DNA from: M3007 sp046160625
GTDB taxonomy: Bacteria > Bacteroidota > Bacteroidia > Chitinophagales > Saprospiraceae
Reading direction: 5' to 3'
Assembly: GCA_046160625.1 (NCBI GenBank)
Contig: JBJXGZ010000100.1
Location: forward strand, 24,545-88,544
Length of the DNA: 64,000 bases
Below, one piece after another: positions 46,101 to 51,698 of the stretch. The notes under the pieces were generated by a model. It did no database searches. It had not been told where the DNA came from and saw only the letters and a list, made by a program, of their open reading frames with translations. Numbering within the stretch: position 1 is the first letter of the stretch; every line of letters begins with the position of its first letter. Position numbers and translations under genes: made by a program.

Positions 46101-46987
46101 CGTACCCAGTACATCATTTCCTGACCTGTCGTGGTTGAAAGTATGGTGCGGGGGGTTGAGTCGTCTCCCATGAGCAAATCGCCGGGCATCAGATTTTCCA
46201 CTTTTTGAAGGGAGCCGTTGTACATCAGCACTTTAGTCCCTTTGGCGAGGCACTTACCCATGCCCGGCCTCGCCGCAATAATGATCAAATCGGATGGTTG
46301 CCAGCCCGAGGTTAGCCGATCCAGATTGGTGAAACCCGTGGGCACGCCAGTGAGTCCGTCTTCCTTTTTGGCAAGTTCTTCGATCTGCTTCAACACCTTA
46401 CTGCTCAAGCTGCCCATACTCTCGTAGGAACGGCTGAGGTTGTTTTGCGTGATAGCAAAAAGCCCTTTCTCCGCCTCGTCGAGCAGGTTGAAAACGTCGG
46501 TGGTGTCTTCGTAAGCATCGCGGATGGTCCTGGTGCTGACGCCGATGAGCTCGCGCTGGATGTGTTTTTGGGCGATAATGCGGGCGTGGTACTCGATGTT
46601 GGCCGCCGAAGCCACGCGATTGCTGAGTTCCACGAGGTAGTACCCGCCGCCGATTTTGTCAAGTTCACCTGCCTTCTTCAATTCTTCGGTTACGGTCAGC
46701 AGATCCACAGGATTCGAGCGTTCAAACAAGCGAATGACTGCCCGATAGATATGCTGGTGGGCCTCCAGGTAAAAACTCTCCGGGCGCAGGGTGTCCATCA
46801 CCAATGGGAGTGCCTCGCGGTCGAGCATAAGGGCACCGAGCACGGCTTCTTCGAGGGGTACAGCTTGTGGCTGCACCTTGCCGAACACAAAGTTCGACAG
46901 GCTCTCGTTGTTGGGCGCATTGCGACGGCCTTTGCGGTCGTTGGCGCCTTGTTGGCCGCTTTGTTGGTTGTTGCTCGACTCGTTCAT
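43133..46987 (-). CDS. dnaB: Replicative DNA helicase DnaB with two inteins
   Basis: 1284 codons encode a precursor; splicing both inteins would leave a 512-aa helicase, the normal length. Extein 1 (1-245) holds the N-terminal primase-interacting domain (QPQAVPLEEAVLGALMLD) and the start of the RecA domain up to the Walker A motif PGMGK. Extein 2 (587-757) completes Walker A with TSMVLAVALN and includes Walker B (LVVIDYLQLMTG) and SQLSRAVEVRGGSKRPQLSD. Extein 3 (1189-1284) begins SIEQDADIVSF and ends in the acidic DEDIPF tail. Junctions are K/C...HN/T and G/C...HN/S. The enzyme unwinds DNA at the fork. The start ATG 46987 is directly downstream of the palindrome array. Confidence 0.96.
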   Translation of the reverse strand: MNESSNNQQSGQQGANDRKGRRNAPNNESLSNFVFGKVQPQAVPLEEAVLGALMLDREALPLVMDTLRPESFYLEAHQHIYRAVIRLFERSNPVDLLTVTEELKKAGELDKIGGGYYLVELSNRVASAANIEYHARIIAQKHIQRELIGVSTRTIRDAYEDTTDVFNLLDEAEKGLFAITQNNLSRSYESMGSLSSKVLKQIEELAKKEDGLTGVPTGFTNLDRLTSGWQPSDLIIIAARPGMGKCLAKGTKVLMYNGSLQKVENLMPGDLLMGDDSTPRTILSTTTGQEMMYWVRQNKGIDYRVNESHILSLKRSRTEWKHQNGDILNISVKDYLGKSTKFKTNYKGYKTAVEFTEKTLPVHPYFIGLWLGDGTSENSNISTTDEEVVNYLESYSQELGLHLKKHQQAPEKCPIYCIANDRQHAMGYSLHGMLRELGVLGNKHIPQDYLINSTSKRLELLAGLIDSDGHYLLQSNGFEITQKKEQLAREIKFLCDTLGFRTSLISKKAQITSIGFESTVWRLRIYGDLDKVPVRIKRKQSNPWKSKINWQVTGIQVEADKVDDYYGFELDGNGLFLLEDMTVTHNTSMVLAVALNAARDFGKGIALFSLEMASTQLVQRLISMESEIPANKFRNGKLEDYEWQMLQSTVERLNAVPIFIDDTPAINIFELRAKCRRLKMQHDIQLVVIDYLQLMTGSADNNRQGNREQEIGSISRALKSLAKELNVPVIALSQLSRAVEVRGGSKRPQLSDLRESGCLTGDTLLVDAETGRRVSIQHLAERPYQDTFSSLGMTDDLKVRPQHLVKAFYSGQKQVFEIKTHSGRSIKASANHPFFKLDGWVALENLQVGDRIAMPRKINVSMPSNPLSKTELTLLAHLIGDGCILPKSPYHYTNADKANIEVVNASAKELFGIEGRIVPQENWWHTYLTSPYRLTHRVKHPITIWYEKMGLQRVRAYDKRLPDDLFESDEEYIAHFLHHLWATDGNISWNTAQEGRSPSPAIYYGTTSPVLAEQVQHLLLRLGIQSSIRTTKKGNYRPSFNIWVESKEYQLKFLFQIGCHGERGSKIPDILLALDGIVGNPNNDTIPKEAWRGAIQTAKKEHGLSWRGFSEQLEMSYAGSTLFKHGISRERMSRIERFLPDEQISNLVNSDIYWDKIKSITPLGTEDVYDATVLEVHNFVANDFIVHNSIEQDADIVSFIYRPEYYQILEDEQGQSLKGIAEFIIAKHRNGALDTIKLKFTDTFAKFSNLDDPSFAGLSDPLTGPFQPSVISRQSRMNDEDIPF
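43424..44716 (-). other. DnaB intein 2 (431 aa), at the SDLRESG/SIEQDAD site
   Basis: Residues 758-1188. The N-terminal splicing block begins CLTGDTLLVD with nucleophile Cys1; the TxxH-type block B is ASANHPFF; the C-terminal blocks end in VYDATVLEVHNFVAND and FIVHN, with Ser as the first extein residue. A LAGLIDADG homing endonuclease is present, with the two acidic motifs LLAHLIGDGCI and HHLWATDGNI. All splicing residues look intact. This is the second classical DnaB insertion site (DnaB-b). Confidence 0.93.
45230..46252 (-). other. DnaB intein 1 (341 aa), inside the Walker A motif
   Basis: Residues 246-586. Begins CLAKGTKVLMYNG with Cys1; block B-like NESHILSL; endonuclease motifs FIGLWLGDGT and LLAGLIDSDGH; C-terminal block YYGFELDGNGLFLLEDMTVTHN with Thr as the first extein residue. 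The insertion splits G-K/T of Walker A, the classical DnaB-a site, so helicase activity requires splicing. All catalytic residues for splicing and for the LAGLIDADG endonuclease appear present. Confidence 0.94.
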
Positions 46988-47000
46988 GCTTGTGTGTATG

Positions 47001-47107
47001 CCGGAACGCTGTTCCGGCGATGATGTAGCCCGGAACGCTGTTCCGGGGGATGGTGTACGCTGGAACTCCGTTCCGCTGATGGTAAATCCCGGAACAGCGT
47101 TCCGGGG
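47001..47107. repeat. Four GGAAC-GTTCC palindromes at 29-30 bp spacing before dnaB
   Basis: Palindromes of the form (C)CGGAAC-n3-GTTCCG(G) are centred near 47009, 47038, 47068 and 47098, with linkers of about 10-13 nt (for example GATGATGTAG, GATGGTGTA). The centre-to-centre spacing is close to 29.5 bp throughout. The array begins 14 nt before the dnaB ATG. Possible roles: operator array, leader RNA hairpins, or part of the replication origin. Confidence 0.85.
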
Positions 47108-47120
47108 TACAAAAAGGCTG

Positions 47121-47128
47121 CAAACCTA
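47121..47128 (-). promoter_or_regulatory. Possible -7 element of dnaB
   Basis: On the minus strand, TAGGTTTG fits TAnnTTTG. It would place the transcript start just before the palindrome array, giving a leader of about 125 nt containing all four palindromes. A -33 box is not clear. Confidence 0.35.
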
Positions 47129-47180
47129 ACCTTTTGAACCCCGATATTTAAATTTGAAACAATCCGTGTGGCCTCAAAGC

Positions 47181-47530
47181 TGTGGAAAAACCGGTGTGTA
47201 ACTGTGGAGAACCCCGTAATCAAGCCACTTTATCCACATCGTGTTTTAGTTATCAACAGTCCTTGCATCACCCTTCCCAAATATAGTTAAGGCTTGAAAA
47301 GCACTGGTTTAGCAAAAATGACGCGGCGATTTTAGGGCAACTTTGATAGCTCGCCGGGTACTCATCATGTTAAGCGCAGGTTAATTTTCCACAGTGCAAA
47401 AGTTTTTCTTTTGTCATTTTGCCCGCCAAAATTAACAGGTTTTGTTTTATAATACAAATTGGATTTTGAAAAATCATAAAACTTTTTGAGGTTTTATAAT
47501 TAACTAATATCAAACCGCTTTCTCACAGAA
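47181..47530. other. Candidate chromosomal origin (oriC): DnaA-box cluster plus AT-rich stretch
   Basis: Within 213 bp there are five 9-mers matching or nearly matching the DnaA box TTATCCACA: a perfect one at 47230-47238, TTATCAACA at 47250-47258, TTTTCCACA at 47385-47393, and on the other strand TTTTCCACA at 47181-47189 and TTCTCCACA at 47203-47211. A strongly AT-rich stretch (about 47400-47520) follows, suitable as an unwinding element. No gene lies in 47108-47806. It sits next to dnaB. An alternative is a DnaA-regulated dnaB promoter. Confidence 0.6.
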
Positions 47531-47697
47531 ACTGCCACATTTTTGAAAATCGTCACAAAATGCCGTTCCCTCGCAAAATCGACCGATGCCTTTTAAAACA
47601 AAAATGTAGGTGAATTTTGCGCCTAATGCTCTGATTTTCAGGGGATCAAGTTTTTTACCCCGTCACTTCGGGAAGGAGGCGGTGTTTGATTTACAAA

Positions 47698-47809
47698 TGA
47701 CGATTACATGATTGCTGATTTTCGATTTTAGGGGCAATGGAAAGGACATCATACATAAACCACCAAAAATCTTTCATCACGTCAAAAATCAACAATCATG
47801 TAATCATCA
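47698..47809. repeat. GATTACATGATT hairpin overlapping the PLP-enzyme stop codon
   Basis: 26-nt arms (47698-47723 and 47784-47809) pair with three mismatches. The right arm contains the stop codon of the minus-strand gene (47807-47809), whose last codons (LIDE) also lie in related repeat sequence. The same words occur in the hairpin at 51511-51594. Confidence 0.75.
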
Positions 47810-48772
47810 CTCGTCAATCAAAAACCCTGTCCCATAGCGCTTCGAGAATCCTTCCCAGCCCTGCAATCCGCCCGAGTGCAACGCGACTACCGTACTATTG
47901 GGCGCGAAATCGCCTTTATCAAGCATATCAAAAACCCCGTACAGCATCTTGGCCGTGTAAATGGGATCGAGTAAGATATTGGTCTGTTGAAAAAAGGAAC
48001 GCACAAATTCAATGACTGGAGGATGGAGTTTTGCAAATCCACCGAACGTGTATTCGTGGATAATGCTGAACCGAGATTCAATTTCAGGGTTCGTATGATC
48101 AGTTTTGGCCAACAATTCCAGGATGTTCGATTTATCAAACTGATGGCTACTGACAGGAAAAATCATCACATGGTTTTGTGTTTCGGCAAGTCCCGCAACA
48201 ATACCCGCCGCTGTGCAGCCTGTTCCAACCGGGGTGCAGAGATAACGTGGCTGGCCGGTCAATTCAGGATGTTCTTGTGATAACTGTCCTTTGATTTCTT
48301 TCGGTATGGCCGCACAAGCCTCCAGCGCCTGAGGGGTGTTGCCGCCTTCAGGCAGAAAATAACATTGCGGGAAATCATTCCTGCACAAAGCTTCTCCCTG
48401 CGCTTTGCAGGCATCGTACTGCGCCTTCGCCGTTGGGCAGAGCGTCATCCCGTTTTCCTGGCAAAATCGGAGTGTAGGGTTTTGAAGATCAACATGTTCA
48501 CCACGTAATATGCCATACGTTGGGATGTCAAATATCCGTCCAACCACGGCTACGGCGTGCAAATGGTTGGAAAACGCTCCGCCAAACGTGACCAAGCCGC
48601 CCGGGTATGATTGCTTAATATCCGGTAACAAAGCAGCTAATTTGCGTCCTTTACTGCCCTGGATTTCAGGGTGCAGCAGGTCGTCGCGCTTGATGAATAG
48701 CGAGATGCCCTGGTCGGTTCCAGGGTGTTCGGGAATAAATTGCAGGGGGGATATGGGAAGATTGAAAAGCAT
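47807..48772 (-). CDS. PLP-dependent ACC deaminase / D-cysteine desulfhydrase family enzyme
   Basis: 321 aa from ATG 48772 (MLFNLPISPLQFIP); upstream codons come from a palindrome. Fold type II PLP enzyme: LFIKRDDLLHPEIQGSKGRKL contains the PLP Lys in GSKGRKL, TFGGAFSNHLHAVA matches the substrate-binding Ser/Asn loop, CTPVGTGCTAAGI is the phosphate-binding glycine loop and ALHSGGLQGWEG ends the domain. Members deaminate 1-aminocyclopropane-1-carboxylate or break down D-cysteine or other D-amino acids. By eye the exact substrate cannot be chosen; D-cysteine desulfhydrase-like activity is more common in this phylum. Confidence 0.88.
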   Translation of the reverse strand: MLFNLPISPLQFIPEHPGTDQGISLFIKRDDLLHPEIQGSKGRKLAALLPDIKQSYPGGLVTFGGAFSNHLHAVAVVGRIFDIPTYGILRGEHVDLQNPTLRFCQENGMTLCPTAKAQYDACKAQGEALCRNDFPQCYFLPEGGNTPQALEACAAIPKEIKGQLSQEHPELTGQPRYLCTPVGTGCTAAGIVAGLAETQNHVMIFPVSSHQFDKSNILELLAKTDHTNPEIESRFSIIHEYTFGGFAKLHPPVIEFVRSFFQQTNILLDPIYTAKMLYGVFDMLDKGDFAPNSTVVALHSGGLQGWEGFSKRYGTGFLIDE

Positions 48773-48782
48773 AGATCGCGAT

Positions 48783-48819
48783 CGAGACCTCGGAGGTTTT
48801 AAAAACCAACGAGGTCTCG
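48783..48819. repeat. GAGACCTC...AGGTTTT palindrome before the PLP-enzyme gene
   Basis: Arms 48783-48800 and 48801-48819 form a near-perfect hairpin 11 nt upstream of the minus-strand ATG at 48772. The central AGGTTTTAAAAACC matches the palindrome inside the P-type ATPase gene (53745-53777). Confidence 0.7.
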
Positions 48820-48913
48820 ACGCAAAGTTTGTCAACATTCCCTAAGTTAGCACCACACCGCACTACTTTTGCCCTGCCAATATCCTAATATCCCAATATC
48901 TTCAACAACCTCC

Positions 48914-49801
48914 ATGATTCTCATCACCGGCGCCAACGGCCAACTAGGTCAGTGTTTTCGAAAAGCCTCGGCAAATTGGCCGGGACTATCCTTCGTTTTT
49001 GAGGACTCCCAAGCCTTGGACATTACCGACCGACGGGCGGTAAGTGCTTATTTTAAGGCTCGGCAATCCAAAGAAAAGCAGAAGTTAAATTGGGTGGTCA
49101 ATTGCGCAGCTTACACCGCGGTAGACAAAGCAGAAACTGAGCCGAAAAAAGCTGTGAAAGTCAACATATTAGGGGTTAAAAACCTGGCTGAAGCTTGTGC
49201 TGAATTTGGCATTCCTCTTGTCCATTTCAGCACTGACTATGTTTATCACAGTCGCCAGAACACGCCATTTCGGGAGACTGACCGTGTTAGCCCCAAAGGG
49301 GTGTATGCCCGCACAAAGCTCGCTGGGGAACGCGCCGCCTTACGCGCTCAGCCGCTCAGTATGGTTATCCGTAGTTCCTGGGTGTATTCGGCTTTCGGTC
49401 AAAATTTTGTGAAAACGATGCTGCGCCTTGGCCGTGAACGCTCCGAACTAAAAGTGGTAGCCGATCAAATCGGTACGCCAACTTACGCGCCTGATCTGGC
49501 CGAAGCGGTGTTGACAATCATTCAAAAAGTGGACTCCGGCGAAATTGAGAAAGAATCTATTGCGGGCATCTGGCACTACTCAAACGAGGGTGTGGCGAGT
49601 TGGTACGACTTTGCAGCAGCCATTTTTGAACTTGGAAGAATTGATTGTCGTGCCCTTCCCATTGCCACCAAGGATTTCCCCACCGCTGCCCAACGCCCGC
49701 CGTTCAGCGTGTTGGACAAAAGCAAAATAAAGGCTGCGTTTGGCCTTGACATACCGCATTGGCGGGAGAGCCTGCGGAGGTGTTTGACGGAAATGTCGTG
49801 A
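48914..49801 (+). CDS. rfbD: dTDP-4-dehydrorhamnose reductase
   Basis: 295 aa from ATG 48914 (MILITGANGQLGQCF). Extended short-chain dehydrogenase fold: Rossmann loop TGANGQLG, VVNCAAYTAVDKAE (family signature), LVHFSTDYVY, catalytic YARTKLAGE (Tyr-x3-Lys), SWVYSAFGQNFVKTM, and GIWHYSNEG near the substrate pocket. Catalyses the last step of dTDP-L-rhamnose synthesis, used in cell-surface polysaccharides. The rfbA/B/C partners are not in the window. A possible -7 element (TACTTTTG, 48864-48871) lies upstream. Followed by a perfect bidirectional hairpin. Confidence 0.94.
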   Translation: MILITGANGQLGQCFRKASANWPGLSFVFEDSQALDITDRRAVSAYFKARQSKEKQKLNWVVNCAAYTAVDKAETEPKKAVKVNILGVKNLAEACAEFGIPLVHFSTDYVYHSRQNTPFRETDRVSPKGVYARTKLAGERAALRAQPLSMVIRSSWVYSAFGQNFVKTMLRLGRERSELKVVADQIGTPTYAPDLAEAVLTIIQKVDSGEIEKESIAGIWHYSNEGVASWYDFAAAIFELGRIDCRALPIATKDFPTAAQRPPFSVLDKSKIKAAFGLDIPHWRESLRRCLTEMS

Positions 49802-49834
49802 AAGTGAAGGCAACTCATAAGTCGCGTTTTGCTA

Positions 49835-49914
49835 TTCACCGCAGAGGCGCAGAGACGCTGAGTTTCTGACAATCAATTTGTTAAGACTCCGCGTCTCTGC
49901 GCCTCTGCGGTGAA
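49835..49914. terminator. Perfect 24-bp hairpin between rfbD and the usp gene
   Basis: Arms 49835-49858 and 49891-49914 are exact complements with a 32-nt loop, between converging genes. The arms repeat the word GCAGAGGC/GCAGAGAC at 8-9 nt, so it is also one of the word-repeat hairpins. A bidirectional terminator role is likely. Confidence 0.8.
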
Positions 49915-49938
49915 AAAGCACTTTTGAGACACCTAACT

Positions 49939-50763
49939 TCAAGCGTCGTGCAACACCAAAAGCGGCACCTTGGTATGCTGCGCTAAGGAACGCGAGATAC
50001 TTTTCCCAAACAACTTATGCAGCAGACTGTGCTCGTGAGAGACCGCCACCAAACCGTTGCAATCGGTAGATTCGATAAAATTATGAATCGCCTGTGGGAT
50101 GTTTTTGGCGTGCAAGTAGTGGAAATTGTGCGGAATCGTGCCCAGTTTTTCGCTCAAGATATCTTCCGTCTTTTTATCGGGTCGTGGTTCTTTTTCACCC
50201 AGTACATGGACGATGTTCAGCCCGGTATGTTGTAAATTGAGCAGTTCGCGCATCGTTTGCAAAGAAGCTCTGCTCACCGGTAATTTGAAATCTGTGGCAA
50301 AAGCGAATCGAGCGTTATTGCGGAAAACGGCCTTCATAGGTACTACAAAAACAGGGACTCTGCTACCCGAAATCACGCCTCCTGCCACGCTTCCCAAGAG
50401 CACACCACGCAATCCGCTGGCGCCTGTGGTGCCCATCACAATAAGGGAAGCCCCCAGATTGGAAGCCGTTTGTGCAATGGTGCTGACGGGAAATCCGATT
50501 TGACAATCCACATTGATTTCTATGTCTTTAAAGCGTTGGCTTTTGGCAAATTTTTTGGCCCACACTTTCATCGAATCCAGACGCTCTTGAATATAGTTGT
50601 CAATAAAAAAGGCATCGTACATATTGTTGTCCACCCCTTCAGTGGGATAAACGACATACAGCAAAGTAATAGGTTGCCCGGTACGCTCTGCGATTTCGAG
50701 CGCGTACCTCATGGCATTGTTGGCACATTTTGAAAAGTCGGTTGGGACAAGAATCGGTTTCAT
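49939..50763 (-). CDS. Universal stress protein, two UspA domains
   Basis: 274 aa with two tandem Usp folds. The first (1-145) starts MKPILVPTDFSKCANNAMRYAL and ends with the ATP-binding glycine loop VMGTTGASGLRGVLLGSVAGGVI. The second (about 150-274) is shorter and lacks a clean G-x2-G-x9-G loop, having HEHSLLHKLFGKSISRSLAQHT instead. Typical of Bacteroidota double Usp proteins that respond to starvation or other stress. The downstream partner of the 50782-51192 gene (18-nt gap), so the two probably form an operon. Confidence 0.92.
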   Translation of the reverse strand: MKPILVPTDFSKCANNAMRYALEIAERTGQPITLLYVVYPTEGVDNNMYDAFFIDNYIQERLDSMKVWAKKFAKSQRFKDIEINVDCQIGFPVSTIAQTASNLGASLIVMGTTGASGLRGVLLGSVAGGVISGSRVPVFVVPMKAVFRNNARFAFATDFKLPVSRASLQTMRELLNLQHTGLNIVHVLGEKEPRPDKKTEDILSEKLGTIPHNFHYLHAKNIPQAIHNFIESTDCNGLVAVSHEHSLLHKLFGKSISRSLAQHTKVPLLVLHDA

Positions 50764-50781
50764 GTATTTACGATTTTGGAT

Positions 50782-51192
50782 TTACGATTGCTCGCGGTAA
50801 TCCATTGGATCCACGAACTCCTGGTGTACGTTTTCACTGTTAGCTGCTTTGACCTGTTGTTGTTCCAGAGTAAGATCGTCGGTCACGGAAGTTTCAAGCC
50901 AGGTTCGGCCTGATTTCCTAAACACCTGAACGTGCAGACCGTATTCGTCCTCAAAATGTTGCTCTAATTGATTTACTATTGTGGTAGGCTCAATCACCAC
51001 ATTGCCCGCCTTAATTTTTGGCGATAATTGCTTGAGCGCCATATCCTTTTCCTGCACGAGGAATTTAGCCGCGCTTCCCTTGAATGCACGATGAGGTTTG
51101 CTAAAAAAAACGATTTTCAAGCCCGGGAAGGACTCCGAAAATTCGGATTGCAAGGTACCAATGGTTCTATCGGCAGAAATGTTAAGTTTCAT
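50782..51192 (-). CDS. Small conserved hypothetical protein, operon with usp
   Basis: 136 aa from ATG 51192 (MKLNISADRTIGTLQSEFSE). No signal or membrane segment. A mixed alpha/beta pattern: SFPGLKIVFFSK, then GNVVIEPTTIVNQLEQHFEDEYGLHVQVFRKSGRTWLE, then a polar tail. The GLHVQVFRKSGRTWLETSVTD block looks conserved, but the family has no function that I know. It lies 18 nt upstream of the universal stress gene on the same strand, so a role in the same stress response is a fair guess only. The longer frame from 51231 begins in repeat sequence. Confidence 0.8.
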   Translation of the reverse strand: MKLNISADRTIGTLQSEFSESFPGLKIVFFSKPHRAFKGSAAKFLVQEKDMALKQLSPKIKAGNVVIEPTTIVNQLEQHFEDEYGLHVQVFRKSGRTWLETSVTDDLTLEQQQVKAANSENVHQEFVDPMDYREQS

Positions 51193-51212
51193 AGTGTACG
51201 AAGTTATTTTAG

Positions 51213-51384
51213 GCAACGATATTTCACGCAACGCCGCAACGATGTTTTACGCAACGATGTTTCACGCAACGCCGCAACGGCGCAACGTTTTGATTGTCAG
51301 GAATATTAACGTTGCGCCGTTGCGGCGTTGCGTGAAAGATCGTTGCGCCGTTGCGTGAAACATCGTTGCGGCGTTGCGTGAAAC
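51213..51384. repeat. CGCAACG word-repeat hairpin
   Basis: The left arm (about 51213-51287) carries the word CGCAACG eight or more times, mixed with TTTCACG and ATG. The right arm (about 51310-51384) carries the complement CGTTGCG a similar number of times. Most dense of the word-repeat elements in the window. The remaining part of 51193-51698 shows the 31-bp hairpin at 51511 and no convincing gene. Confidence 0.85.
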
Positions 51385-51510
51385 TAAATTATAGTACAAA
51401 GTTGCATTGATTCCAAACAGAACCACCATGACGAGGATCATCACTCATAGTGACTTACTGCTAAATCAGCCATGGAAGGACATCGGCAATCGAAAATCTT
51501 ACCTCTACCT

Positions 51511-51594
51511 CAACAATCTTAAATCATGTAATCGTCAATCGTCAGTCAAAAAAACTTGATTGCCGATTGACGATTACATGATTTAAGATTGTTG
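51511..51594. repeat. Perfect 31-bp hairpin before the P-type ATPase gene
   Basis: Arms 51511-51541 and 51564-51594 are exact complements with a 22-nt loop. Words ATCGTCAATC and AATCATGTAATC repeat within an arm. It shares words with the hairpin at 47698-47809. It ends about 105 nt before the chosen ATPase start. Confidence 0.9.
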
Positions 51595-51698
51595 ATGTGG
51601 ACATGCACCCCCTGACCAGCATCACCCAATACCCTGACCGCCATCACCACCCCTCCACACACCGAGCCGGATTTTTGCCCCATAAATTTCGCCTGTCT

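Noticed and set aside
47001..47107. CRISPR array
   Set aside because: Only four units, the repeats are themselves 17-20 bp palindromes, the linkers are about 10-13 nt and similar to each other, and no cas gene is present.
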